From Paraflavitalea devenefica (GTDB lineage: Bacteria > Bacteroidota > Bacteroidia > Chitinophagales > Chitinophagaceae): DNA of 64,000 bases. Where the stretch lies: positions 558,001 to 622,000 of the forward strand of contig NZ_JAARML010000002.1 in the NCBI RefSeq assembly GCF_011759375.1, written 5' to 3'. Positions 9,020 through 16,926 of the stretch are shown here, piece after piece (position 1 is the first letter of the stretch; every line of letters starts with the position of its first letter). The notes beneath the pieces were generated by a model, which did not search any database, had not been told where the DNA came from, and saw only the letters and a list, made by a program, of their open reading frames with translations. The translations under genes were made by a program, and so were the position numbers.

Positions 9020-9871
9020 ATGCTCAGAATAGCTATTCAAAAGTCAGGACGCCTGTATGATGATTCTGTACAGTTACTGAAAGAGTGCGGTATTGACCTG
9101 CGTAATGTGAAGGACCGCCTGCGGACGGAAGCAGATAATTTTCCGCTGGAAGTATTTTTTCTGCGGGATGATGATATTCCCCAATACGTAGAGGATGGCG
9201 TGGCCGATGTGGGCATTGTAGGCGAGAATGTACTGTTTGAAAAGAACAAGCAGGCTGAAGTAGTAGAAAAGCTGGGCTTTGGCAAATGCCGCCTGGCAGT
9301 AGCCATTCCCCGCGGCCAGCAATATGATGGCGTAGCCTCCCTGCAGGGCAAACGCATTGCCACCAGCTATCCCTTCCTCGTGAATGCTTTCCTCCAAAGG
9401 AATAATGTACAGGCCGAGATCCATGAGATCAGCGGCTCTGTAGAGATCGCCCCCGGTATCGGCCTGGCCGATGTGGTGGCCGACCTGGTGAGCAGTGGCT
9501 CCACCCTCTTTATGAATGGACTGAAAGAAGTGGAAACCATTCTGCAATCCCAGTCAGTGCTCATTAAAAACAACCAGTTGAATGTTGCTCAGCAACAGTT
9601 GCTCGATAAACTGGTATTCCGCATCAGGGCGGTGAAGAAAGCCAAGCGCAATAAGTATGTGTTGCTGAATGCGCCCAATGAAAAGCTGAACGAGATCATC
9701 AGCCTGCTGCCCGGCATGAAAAGTCCGACCGTACTGCCACTGGCCGAGCAGGGATGGAGCAGTGTACACAGCGTACTGAGTGAAGATACTTTCTGGGATA
9801 TTATTGAACAGTTAAAAGCAGCCGGTGCACAAGGTATCCTGGTAGTACCCATCGAAAAAATGATAATATAA
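9020..9871 (+). CDS. hisG: ATP phosphoribosyltransferase, long form
   Basis: First enzyme of histidine synthesis: it joins ATP and PRPP to give N1-(5-phosphoribosyl)-ATP in the cytoplasm. At 283 residues it is the long HisG form, with two periplasmic-binding-protein-like catalytic lobes (about 1-215) and a C-terminal ACT-like domain (about 220-283) that in characterised enzymes binds histidine for feedback inhibition; no HisZ partner is needed. The N-terminus LRIAIQKSGRLYDDS and the PRPP-binding segment DLVSSGSTLFMNGLKEVE (about 155-172) are typical. It is the first structural gene behind the histidine attenuator, 34 bases after the terminator hairpin. Expression is thus likely controlled by attenuation and activity by histidine feedback. 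hisD follows after 62 bases. Confidence 0.97.
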   Translation: MLRIAIQKSGRLYDDSVQLLKECGIDLRNVKDRLRTEADNFPLEVFFLRDDDIPQYVEDGVADVGIVGENVLFEKNKQAEVVEKLGFGKCRLAVAIPRGQQYDGVASLQGKRIATSYPFLVNAFLQRNNVQAEIHEISGSVEIAPGIGLADVVADLVSSGSTLFMNGLKEVETILQSQSVLIKNNQLNVAQQQLLDKLVFRIRAVKKAKRNKYVLLNAPNEKLNEIISLLPGMKSPTVLPLAEQGWSSVHSVLSEDTFWDIIEQLKAAGAQGILVVPIEKMII

Positions 9872-9933
9872 ATGAATACACCGGTAAATCAGCACATCAA
9901 ACCATAGCGAAAGCACAATAATATTACGCGTTT

Positions 9934-11223
9934 ATGAAAGTATTTGATAACCCGGCCAGAAGCGAATGGAGCACGTTATTGCAGCGACCGGTGGCAGAAG
10001 CCGCAAAGCTGGAAGCAGTGGTGAGCGGCATCCTGCAACAGGTGAGAACAGGCGGCGACAACACGGTGAAAGCACTGACCCTGCAATTTGACAAAGCAGT
10101 GGTGGATAACCTGCTGGTGAGCGAAGCCGAATTCCGGGAAGCCGCCCAATTACTGGATGCGGAACTGAAGACTGCCATCTTAACTGCCAGGGCCAATATT
10201 GAAACGTTCCATAAAAAACAGTTGAGCGAACCGGAGATAGTGGAAACGATGCCCGGCGTACAATGCTGGCGCAAATCAGTAGCCATTGAAAAGGTAGGTC
10301 TGTATATTCCCGGCGGCACAGCGCCCTTGTTTTCTACGATCCTGATGCTGGGCGTGCCTGCAAAACTGGCCGGTTGTAAAGAGATCATCCTTTGTTCCCC
10401 GCCGGACAAGAACGGCAAGCTGCATCCTGCCATTTTATTTGCGGCGCAGGCAGTAGGTGTCACCAAGCTGTTTAAAGCGGGTGGCGTACAGGCGATAGGC
10501 GCCATGGCCTACGGAACGGAATCGATACCAAGGGTGTCAAAGATATTTGGCCCCGGTAATCAATATGTAACCTGCGCCAAGCAATTGATACAGCAGGAAG
10601 GCATTGCGATTGATATGCCGGCTGGTCCCAGTGAAGTGGCCGTCTATGCGGATGAAAGCGCCTCTCCTGCATTTGTAGCTGCCGACCTGCTGAGCCAGGC
10701 GGAACATGGAGTGGATAGCCAGGTGTTGCTGGTTACTGGTTCCTCGCTGCTGGTTGATGCCGTAATAAAAGAAGTGAATAAACAACTGGTACTGCTACCA
10801 CGAAAAGAATTAGCGGCGAAGGCACTGGAGCATAGCAAGATCATTGTGGTGAAGGATGAGACGGAAGCCATTGACCTGCTGAATGAATATGCGGCTGAGC
10901 ACCTGATACTGGCTTGTAATAATGCGCTTGCGCTGGCTGGCCGGGTAGTGAATGCAGGTTCAGTATTCCTGGGGCATTATTCGCCCGAAAGCGTGGGCGA
11001 TTATGCCAGTGGTACCAATCATACCCTGCCTACGAATGGATATGCCCGCGCCTATAGCGGCGTAAGCGTGGATAGTTTTGTGAAGAAGATCACGTTCCAG
11101 CAGCTTAGCGAACAGGGATTGAGAAATATTGGCCGTACAGTAGAGCTGATGGCTGAGGCAGAAGGATTGGAGGCGCATGCGAATGCGGTGCGGGTGCGGT
11201 TGCACTCAGTAAAGAGTGAGTAA
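9934..11223 (+). CDS. hisD: Histidinol dehydrogenase
   Basis: Catalyses the last two steps of histidine synthesis, the NAD-dependent oxidation of L-histidinol through histidinal to L-histidine, with a Zn ion. The 429-residue length is normal. Family landmarks are the nucleotide-binding GLYIPGGTAPLFSTILM segment (about 121-138), KIFGPGNQYVTCAKQL (about 201-216), DMPAGPSEVAVYAD (about 229-242), and the C-terminal VFLGHYSPESVGDYASGTNHTLPT region that carries zinc and substrate ligands including the catalytic His residues. It follows hisG in the same direction and lies 65 bases before hisC, so it belongs to the hisGDC transcript behind the his attenuator. No oddities were seen. Confidence 0.97.
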   Translation: MKVFDNPARSEWSTLLQRPVAEAAKLEAVVSGILQQVRTGGDNTVKALTLQFDKAVVDNLLVSEAEFREAAQLLDAELKTAILTARANIETFHKKQLSEPEIVETMPGVQCWRKSVAIEKVGLYIPGGTAPLFSTILMLGVPAKLAGCKEIILCSPPDKNGKLHPAILFAAQAVGVTKLFKAGGVQAIGAMAYGTESIPRVSKIFGPGNQYVTCAKQLIQQEGIAIDMPAGPSEVAVYADESASPAFVAADLLSQAEHGVDSQVLLVTGSSLLVDAVIKEVNKQLVLLPRKELAAKALEHSKIIVVKDETEAIDLLNEYAAEHLILACNNALALAGRVVNAGSVFLGHYSPESVGDYASGTNHTLPTNGYARAYSGVSVDSFVKKITFQQLSEQGLRNIGRTVELMAEAEGLEAHANAVRVRLHSVKSE

Positions 11224-11288
11224 TAAAAAGCCACCCGGGAATTGTAGTTTTGGCGTTGGCTGATTTTCGAATCAGAAAAAATTAAGCA

Positions 11289-12350
11289 ATGAGTTTTGAT
11301 CTGAATAATTTATTAAGAGAGAATATCAAGAAACTGGTGCCCTATTCTTCGGCCCGTGATGAGTTTAAGGGGGAAGCCAGCATTTACCTGGATGCGAATG
11401 AGAATAGCCTGGGCTCACCGCTCAGGAAATGGTACAACCGCTATCCTGACCCCTTGCAAATAAAAGTAAAAGAGAAACTGGGCGAAATAAAAGGTGTGCC
11501 TGTAGAGAATATCTTCCTTGGCAATGGCAGTGATGAATGTATTGATGTGTTGATCCGCGCCTTCTGCGATCCGGGGAAAGACAATATCATTATTTGTCCG
11601 CCTACCTATGGCATGTATGAAGTGAGCGCCCACATCAATGATGTGGCCATTAAGAAGGTGCCGCTCACGCCTGCTTTCCAGCTCGACCTGCCGGCTATTG
11701 AAGAAGCGGTAGACGATTATACCAAGATGATCTTTGTCTGTTCGCCCAATAACCCCACCGGTAACTCCCTCGACAGGGGCGATATTGAGGTATTGCTGAA
11801 TAATTATTTCGGCCTGGTGGTAATTGATGAGGCGTATATTAATTTTTCCCGCTTCCGGTCTTTTACACAGGAGCTGAATGATTACCCCAACCTGGTGATT
11901 ATGCAAACCTTATCCAAGGCCTGGGGGCTCGCGGCCCTGCGCGTGGGGATTGGCTTTGCTTCCACGGATATTGTTAAGGTGATGAATAAGGTGAAGCCGC
12001 CTTATAATATCAACCAGGCTTCACAGGACCTCGTACTGCAGGCGCTGGAAGAGGTAGGGCAGGTGAATGATATGATCCGCGAGATCGTAGCGCAGCGGGG
12101 TGAACTGGAAAAGGTGTTGCCTGCTTTACCGGTGGTGCAGCAGGTATATCCATCAGATGCCAATTTCCTGCTGGTGCGGGTAACAGATGCCAAAGCGATC
12201 TACCAGTATTTGCTGCAGGAAGGCATTGTGGTGCGGGACCGCAGTAACGTGACCCTGTGTGAAGGATGTCTGCGTATTACTATTGGTACGGCTGCGGAGA
12301 ATGAGGCCCTTATTCAATCGTTAAAAAAGTACGCCGCGCAACCGGCGTAA
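11289..12350 (+). CDS. hisC: Histidinol-phosphate aminotransferase
   Basis: PLP-dependent class I/II aminotransferase (353 residues) converting imidazole-acetol phosphate and glutamate to L-histidinol phosphate. Visible landmarks are the substrate motif YLDANENSLGSP near residue 32, FLGNGSDECIDVLIRAF near 77, the FVCSPNNPTGN motif near 148, VVIDEAYINF near 175 with the PLP-pyridine Asp, and the Schiff-base Lys in MQTLSKAWGLAALRVG (near residue 210). The C-terminal Arg that binds the substrate carboxylate or phosphate is in EGCLRITIGT. It is the third gene of the his operon. The next two genes in the same direction are not histidine genes, so the operon either continues as a carrier for them or ends in the 46-base gap, where no terminator is visible. 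Confidence 0.96.
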   Translation: MSFDLNNLLRENIKKLVPYSSARDEFKGEASIYLDANENSLGSPLRKWYNRYPDPLQIKVKEKLGEIKGVPVENIFLGNGSDECIDVLIRAFCDPGKDNIIICPPTYGMYEVSAHINDVAIKKVPLTPAFQLDLPAIEEAVDDYTKMIFVCSPNNPTGNSLDRGDIEVLLNNYFGLVVIDEAYINFSRFRSFTQELNDYPNLVIMQTLSKAWGLAALRVGIGFASTDIVKVMNKVKPPYNINQASQDLVLQALEEVGQVNDMIREIVAQRGELEKVLPALPVVQQVYPSDANFLLVRVTDAKAIYQYLLQEGIVVRDRSNVTLCEGCLRITIGTAAENEALIQSLKKYAAQPA

Positions 12351-12396
12351 TGATCAAATAGTTAATCAAAAACATCCTCTAACGAAAAACGGCAAC

Positions 12397-13686
12397 ATGA
12401 AATGGATTTGCACCATGCTCCCCGCACTGTTACTGGCAGTGGTTACTGTCTCTGGTAATGATTCTACTAAAGTAAAACCCAAACCATGGAAGGCTACGCC
12501 CGTGGAAGAGAATGGAGGTATTACTTTGCCTGCAGGATTTAAGGCTGTAGTACTGGCAGATACGGTTGGCCGGGCCCGTCACCTGGTGGTTACTTCCAAG
12601 GGTGATGTATATGTGATGTTGTTCAGGCTTCAGCAAGGCAAAGGCATTTTACGTTTGCAGGATACCAATCAGGATGGCGTGGCAGATAAGGCCAGTACTT
12701 TTGGTAATTATCCCGGCACAGGCATTACCATTAAGAATGGTTATTTGTATACCTCCTCCAATAAAGAGGTGTTCCGCTATAAGCTGAACGATCAACAGGA
12801 AGTTCTCCATCCCGACCAGCCGGAAAAGATCATTACCGGGTTGATTGACCGGGGCACGCACAATACCAAATCATTGGTGCTGGACAATGCCGGCAATATT
12901 TATGTAAATATCGGCGCTCCCTCCAATGCCTGTCAACTGGAAGACCGCAAGAAGGGTTCTCCTTCTCCTGATCCTTGTCCGCTCCTGGATTCCGTAGGTG
13001 GCGTATGGCAGTTCAAAGCGGATAAGTTGAACCAGACTTATGCCGATGGCATCCGTTATGCTACCGGCATCCGCAATATTATGGGCCTCGACTGGGACAA
13101 TAACAACAACACGTTGTATGCGATGCAGCATGGCCGGGATAATCTGAATACTTTATTCCCGGAGATGTTCAATGAAGAGGAGAGTGCAGAGCTGCCGGCT
13201 GAAGAGTTGTTCCAGATTAAGCAAGGCGATGATTTTGGCTGGCCTTATTGTTATTTCGACTGGCAGCAGAATAAGAAGGTGCTGGCGCCTGAATATGGCG
13301 GCGACAAGAAGAAGGAAGGACGTTGCGCTGATAAGAAGAAACCCATTTATGCTTTTCCCGGGCACTGGGCTCCCAATGCCTTTATGTTCTATACCGGCAA
13401 CCAATTTCCGGAGCGTTATAAAAATGGCGCTTTTATTGCTTTTCATGGTTCCTGGAACCGGGCGCCTAAACCACAGGCTGGCTATTTTGTGGTATTCCTT
13501 CCATTTAAAGATGGTATGCCCAGCGGAAAGTATGAGATATTTGCGGATGGTTTTGCGGGCGAGTCGCGCGAGCCTGCCAAATCAAGGTACCGCCCCTGCG
13601 GACTGGCCCAGGGGCCTGATGGTTCCCTGTATATTTCGGACGACAAGAAAGGACGGATCTGGAAAGTTATGTACACTAAAAAATAA
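12397..13686 (+). CDS. Sorbosone/glucose dehydrogenase-like PQQ beta-propeller
   Basis: Exported protein of 429 residues with a signal peptide (about 1-20) and the six-bladed beta-propeller of the soluble quinoprotein glucose/sorbosone dehydrogenase family. Landmarks are GFKAVVLADTVGRARHLVV near residue 48, RYATGIRNIMGLDWD near 216, the QHGRDNLNTLFPE active-site-like segment near 238, GDDFGWPYCYFD near 278 and FIAFHGSWNR near 345. Family members oxidise sugars with PQQ in the periplasm; many Bacteroidota relatives lack proven activity, so the substrate is open. Four paired-looking Cys and several KKK runs are notable. A c-type cytochrome gene follows after 12 bases, an obvious electron acceptor. 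Both genes interrupt the histidine cluster between hisC and hisB. Confidence 0.88.
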   Translation: MKWICTMLPALLLAVVTVSGNDSTKVKPKPWKATPVEENGGITLPAGFKAVVLADTVGRARHLVVTSKGDVYVMLFRLQQGKGILRLQDTNQDGVADKASTFGNYPGTGITIKNGYLYTSSNKEVFRYKLNDQQEVLHPDQPEKIITGLIDRGTHNTKSLVLDNAGNIYVNIGAPSNACQLEDRKKGSPSPDPCPLLDSVGGVWQFKADKLNQTYADGIRYATGIRNIMGLDWDNNNNTLYAMQHGRDNLNTLFPEMFNEEESAELPAEELFQIKQGDDFGWPYCYFDWQQNKKVLAPEYGGDKKKEGRCADKKKPIYAFPGHWAPNAFMFYTGNQFPERYKNGAFIAFHGSWNRAPKPQAGYFVVFLPFKDGMPSGKYEIFADGFAGESREPAKSRYRPCGLAQGPDGSLYISDDKKGRIWKVMYTKK

Positions 13687-13698
13687 ATACTCTTTGCT

Positions 13699-14112
13699 AT
13701 GCGAAAGACATTCCTGCTGATCACATGCGCCGGTACCCTGTTACTGATGGCTGCCCAAACAAAACCCAAGCCCGTCCCCAAGAAGGTGATGGAGAACGGT
13801 AAGAAGGTATATGATACGTATTGCCTGCCCTGTCATCAACAGGATGGCAGCGGTGTTCCCAATATGACGCCCACCCTGGTGAAGACAAACTGGGTAACCG
13901 GCGATAAAACAAAGCTGGTACAGGTGGTCCTGAAAGGTATGAAGGGCGTGGAAGTGGATGGTGAAACGTATGAGAATGTAATGGCTGCCCATGATTATCT
14001 TACCGACCAGGAGATTGCGGACGTAACGACCTATATTCGCAACAGTTTTGGTAATAAGGCGAGTTTGATCACGCCGGCGGAAGTGAAAGGGATACGTGCC
14101 AAGACGAAGTAA
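13699..14112 (+). CDS. Periplasmic c-type cytochrome
   Basis: Small exported monoheme cytochrome c of 137 residues. After a signal peptide (about 1-19) comes GKKVYDTYCLPCHQQDGSG with the covalent heme motif CLPCH (about residues 48-52). A candidate Met axial ligand lies in the NVMAAHDYLTDQEIADVTTYIRN segment, a classic class I cytochrome c3'-end helix. It starts 12 bases after the PQQ-type dehydrogenase gene in the same direction, so it is most likely co-transcribed and accepts its electrons. Such dehydrogenase-cytochrome pairs are common in Bacteroidota. The C-terminal extension KASLITPAEVKGIRAKTK is basic and without recognisable domain. Family is certain; the redox partner is inferred from position. 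Confidence 0.93.
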   Translation: MRKTFLLITCAGTLLLMAAQTKPKPVPKKVMENGKKVYDTYCLPCHQQDGSGVPNMTPTLVKTNWVTGDKTKLVQVVLKGMKGVEVDGETYENVMAAHDYLTDQEIADVTTYIRNSFGNKASLITPAEVKGIRAKTK

Positions 14113-14172
14113 GGAAATCATAGATTATTATATTTGCTGAGTTCAGGATACTGAATTCTAAATTCTTTTTTC

Positions 14173-15312
14173 ATGAAGCGTGTGTTGTTTATTGACCGGG
14201 ATGGTACCTTGATTAATGAAGCGCCTCCTACGTATCAACTGGATTCTTTTGATAAGCTTACTTTTTACCCGGGCATGTTTGAGTACATGGGAAGAATTGC
14301 CCGGGAGTTTGATTATGAACTGGTGATCGTGACGAACCAGGATGGCCTGGGTACAGAAGCCTTCCCGGAAGATACTTTCTGGCCTTTGCATAACCTGGTA
14401 ATGAAGAGCCTGGAAGGTGAAGGCATCCGCTTCAGCGCTACTTATATTGACCGGTCATTTCCCAAAGACAATGCACCTACCCGCAAGCCCGGTACCGGCA
14501 TGCTGACCCAGTATATCAATAACCCGGCCTACGACCTGGAGAATTCCTATGTAATAGGCGACCGTATTACGGACGTACAACTGGCCAAGAATTTAGGCTG
14601 CAAAGCCATCTGGCTGAATAATGATGCTGCCCTGGGTGCGGCAGAGATCAGTGATCAGGTAGTTGCGCTGCGCCCGGTGATCGCGCTGGAAACTACCCAA
14701 TGGAGTACGATCTATGAATACCTGCGATTAGGATTGCGCCGGGTGGTGCATGAACGCAATACGAATGAAACGCAGATCAGGATTGAGCTGAATGTAGATG
14801 GCAGTGGTAAGGCGCAGATCATTACGGGTCTTGGTTTCTTTGACCACATGCTGGACCAGATAGCCCGTCATGGCAAGATGGACCTGACGGTGCGCGCCAA
14901 TGGTGACCTGCATATTGATGAACACCATACGATTGAAGATACCGGTATTGCTTTGGGAGAGGCTTTTGCCAAAGCCCTGGCCGATAAGCGTGGTATGGAG
15001 CGTTATGGTTTTGCCTTACCGATGGATGAGGCAGATGCCAAAGTGCTGATTGACTTCGGCGGCCGCAACTGGATCGTATGGAATGCGGAGTTCAAAAGGG
15101 AGCGCATCGGAGAGATGCCTACCGAGATGTTCTTCCACTTCTTCAAGTCATTTTCTGATGCCGCCAAATGCAACCTGCACATTGAATGCCATGGCGACAA
15201 TGAACACCATAAGATAGAAGCTATTTTCAAGGCATTCGCCAAGGCTATCCGTATGGCGGTGAAGCGCGACCCGCTGAGTAATTATTTGCCGAGTACGAAG
15301 GGCGTGCTTTAA
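14173..15312 (+). CDS. hisB: Bifunctional histidinol-phosphatase / imidazoleglycerol-phosphate dehydratase
   Basis: Fused enzyme of 379 residues performing two histidine steps. Residues 1-165 are a HAD phosphatase with the nucleophile motif FIDRDGTLI (Asp8, Asp10), the Lys-containing [13 protein letters not shown] segment near 108 and the acidic motif [13 protein letters not shown] near 130; it dephosphorylates histidinol phosphate. Residues from about 190 are imidazoleglycerol-phosphate dehydratase with the Mn ligands in [23 protein letters not shown] and [12 protein letters not shown]. This fusion is known from Enterobacteria and Bacteroidota. It lies 60 bases after the cytochrome gene and its stop overlaps by four bases the stop of a convergent acetyltransferase gene. 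Histidine genes resume only after the trp operon. Confidence 0.97.
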   Translation: MKRVLFIDRDGTLINEAPPTYQLDSFDKLTFYPGMFEYMGRIAREFDYELVIVTNQDGLGTEAFPEDTFWPLHNLVMKSLEGEGIRFSATYIDRSFPKDNAPTRKPGTGMLTQYINNPAYDLENSYVIGDRITDVQLAKNLGCKAIWLNNDAALGAAEISDQVVALRPVIALETTQWSTIYEYLRLGLRRVVHERNTNETQIRIELNVDGSGKAQIITGLGFFDHMLDQIARHGKMDLTVRANGDLHIDEHHTIEDTGIALGEAFAKALADKRGMERYGFALPMDEADAKVLIDFGGRNWIVWNAEFKRERIGEMPTEMFFHFFKSFSDAAKCNLHIECHGDNEHHKIEAIFKAFAKAIRMAVKRDPLSNYLPSTKGVL

Positions 15313-15590
15313 ACCAGCACGTCCTGCCATTCTTTCACCCGATCAAAGACTGACTTCGCGAAGGGACAAAGCGGAATAATCTTGATGTCGTTGCTACGTG
15401 CATATTCCACGGCGGCATACACCAATTGTTTGCCAATGCCTTTGCCGGAGAGGGATTCATCTACTTCCGTATGTTCAATGAGCATTTTATCGGGATTGGG
15501 CATGGAGTATACCATTTCGGCCAGTATTTTACCGCCTTCTTCCACATAGAACATGCTCTTGGTCTTACCCTGTTTGTGTTGTATCAGCAT
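15309..15590 (-). CDS. Small GNAT-type N-acetyltransferase
   Basis: A 93-residue single-domain protein of the short GCN5-related acetyltransferase group that includes E. coli YjdJ and human NATD1. The acetyl-CoA-binding loop is [20 protein letters not shown] (about residues 48-67), preceded by the beta strand IEHTEVDES and followed by [16 protein letters not shown], whose LCPFAK motif is typical of this group. The substrate is unknown. It is the last gene of a minus-strand island of three genes inside the histidine-tryptophan cluster, and its stop overlaps hisB by four bases. It is one of three GNAT domains in this cluster, the others being at 21658 and fused to HisA at 24857. Confidence 0.88.
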   Translation of the reverse strand: MLIQHKQGKTKSMFYVEEGGKILAEMVYSMPNPDKMLIEHTEVDESLSGKGIGKQLVYAAVEYARSNDIKIIPLCPFAKSVFDRVKEWQDVLV

Positions 15591-15639
15591 TCTGCAAGTA
15601 TATGATTAGTGATGACGGCATGGTGCTGCCGCCTGCAAA

Positions 15640-16167
15640 TTAGTACAATTGCTGCAGCAGCGTCATACCTGCGGGCCACAGCCCCAGGTTAGAAGCCGAA
15701 TTAATATGTCCACAGTTCCCGATGTTTACCAGCCGGCTGCCCCAGGCCTCAGCGAATAGCTGCGCCCTGTCTATAGATACATATTGATCGTTGCTGCTGG
15801 CTACGGTGATAGAAGGGAAGGGCAGCCTGTAAAGGGGCATGGGCATAAAGCCGGAGGTGCCGGGCGGATAGCTGGGAGCATCCACATCACTGGGACCTAC
15901 CAGTAAAGCGCCTTTAATGGTACGGTTGAACTTCCTGGCCCAGTAGACAATGGTACAGCAGGCCAGGCTATGGCCTACCAGGATCACTTGTTCCAAGGGA
16001 TGTTGCTTTACTGCAGCGTCAATGGTATCGATCCAGTCTTCGGCATAAGGGGTGTCCCAGTCCTGCTGATGGATGCGGATAAAGCCATATTGTTGTTCCC
16101 AGTGGGTTTGCCAGTGTTGCGGACCGGAGTTGTTGAGGCCCGGCAGGATAAAAACGATCGGGTTCAT
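15640..16167 (-). CDS. RBBP9/YdeN-type alpha/beta hydrolase
   Basis: Small serine hydrolase of 175 residues in the DUF1234/RBBP9 family. The start FILPGLNNSGPQHWQTHWE (about 6-24) is the family signature. The nucleophile elbow is VGHSLACCTIVYW with Ser at about residue 67; the acid is in VASSNDQYVSIDRAQ near 125 and the His in IGNCGHINSAS near 155. Family members are esterases or serine hydrolases of mostly unknown substrate. Its ATG overlaps the stop of the upstream lipoprotein gene by four bases (16164-16167), indicating translational coupling. Cytoplasmic location is likely, since no signal peptide is visible. Confidence 0.88.
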   Translation of the reverse strand: MNPIVFILPGLNNSGPQHWQTHWEQQYGFIRIHQQDWDTPYAEDWIDTIDAAVKQHPLEQVILVGHSLACCTIVYWARKFNRTIKGALLVGPSDVDAPSYPPGTSGFMPMPLYRLPFPSITVASSNDQYVSIDRAQLFAEAWGSRLVNIGNCGHINSASNLGLWPAGMTLLQQLY

Positions 16168-16628
16168 TGTCTAAAGGTAAAACCTTTGGGCGCTTTTAAC
16201 TCACCGGGATCGTACATATTGATGAATAAGATAATGGGCTTTTCCTGCCCTTTCCAGGTAACGATGTAAGCATCCAGCAATCCTCCTCCCATGATACCAT
16301 TGGGCGTTTTAAAATGGCAGCAGCTTCCCCTTCTTGTGTAGCTGATGGCTTCTCCGTCTGGGCCCAGCAGGGCATTGAGAAAGCGTTTTTCATTACTGGC
16401 GCCATTTTGCAGCCCGCCTCCCACTTTGATGGGATTGGCCTCTGTATAGCCATAGGTTGAATCTTCTGCTATGGCAGTCAATTTAAAAGCATTGTCGTTC
16501 AGCATGGCGTGGTTACCAGCGCCGGAAGAAGCAGACCTTAATTCGGGATATTGGGTCTTCCGGGATGAGCTGCAGGCTGTTGCCAGCAAGGCAAGAGCCA
16601 GGATGGAGGAGACGGCCAGGGATTTCAT
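16164..16628 (-). CDS. Putative lipoprotein of unknown function
   Basis: I do not recognise a named family. The 154-residue product begins with a lipoprotein signal peptide ending in the lipobox LATAC (Cys19), followed by a polar SSSRKTQ linker, so an outer-membrane or periplasm-facing lipid anchor is likely. The body has the features of a small beta-rich domain: KVGGGLQNGASNEKRFLNAL, a Cys pair in RRGSCCHFKTPNG and IVTWKGQEKPIILFINMYD. It overlaps the downstream hydrolase gene by four bases and so probably forms a two-gene unit with it. The 298-base region before it is shared with the divergent trp leader. Confidence 0.75.
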   Translation of the reverse strand: MKSLAVSSILALALLATACSSSRKTQYPELRSASSGAGNHAMLNDNAFKLTAIAEDSTYGYTEANPIKVGGGLQNGASNEKRFLNALLGPDGEAISYTRRGSCCHFKTPNGIMGGGLLDAYIVTWKGQEKPIILFINMYDPGELKAPKGFTFRQ

Positions 16629-16697
16629 GGTGTTGATAGTTTAAGGGTGTAGATGCAGTAATAAACAGTTTTACATAGGGTTACCGGCATATTAACA

Positions 16698-16728
16698 TTT
16701 TGTTGGACCGGCCTGTTTTGTAAATTTT
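16698..16728 (+). promoter_or_regulatory. Promoter of the trp operon
   Basis: TTTTG at 16698-16702, an 18-base spacer and TAAATTTT at 16721-16728 fit the Bacteroidota promoter pattern with one mismatch in the -7 box. Start of transcription is expected near 16735. An in-frame ATG at 16737 would lie at or next to the RNA start, which favours the ATG at 16767 for the leader peptide. Confidence 0.6.
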
Positions 16729-16766
16729 TTGGCAGAATGGAATTGCTACTGCATATTTGCACTACA

Positions 16767-16829
16767 ATGGAACTGAACAAACAAAATAATCAGTGGTGGT
16801 GGCATACAAACTCTATCCGGGGCTTGTAA
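16767..16829 (+). CDS. trpL: trp operon leader peptide
   Basis: A 20-codon ORF reading MELNKQNNQWWWHTNSIRGL then TAA, with three consecutive Trp codons at 16794-16802. It lies between a promoter-like sequence and an intrinsic terminator, 98 bases upstream of trpE. Three Trp in 20 residues is far from chance for the rarest amino acid. In E. coli two consecutive Trp codons in TrpL sense charged tRNA-Trp; this peptide would do the same job with three. An alternative in-frame start at 16737 would add ten residues. Sequence is observed directly; the regulatory role is inferred from structure and position. Confidence 0.88.
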   Translation: MELNKQNNQWWWHTNSIRGL

Positions 16830-16890
16830 CGCTGCTATTGTTGTTTTAGGACACTATATTCAGGGCCCCGATTTATCGGGGCTTTTTTAT
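16818..16890 (+). promoter_or_regulatory. trp attenuator: antiterminator and terminator
   Basis: The terminator pairs GCCCCGA (16865-16871) with TCGGGGC (16876-16882) around TTTA and runs into TTTTTTATTAT. The competing strand CGGGGC (16818-16823) lies inside the leader peptide codons, 15 bases after the last Trp codon, and pairs with GCCCCG (16865-16870). A ribosome stalled on Trp leaves it free (antitermination); a ribosome reaching the stop at 16827-16829 covers it (termination). Confidence 0.82.
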
Positions 16891-16926
16891 TATCATTAAT
16901 TATAAATCTCTTCAGAGGGACCAGGC

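Noticed and set aside
16737..16766. Upstream in-frame ATG for the trp leader peptide
   Set aside because: It would lie at or next to the predicted transcription start, leaving no ribosome landing site; the ATG at 16767 keeps the Trp codons at normal distance from the start.
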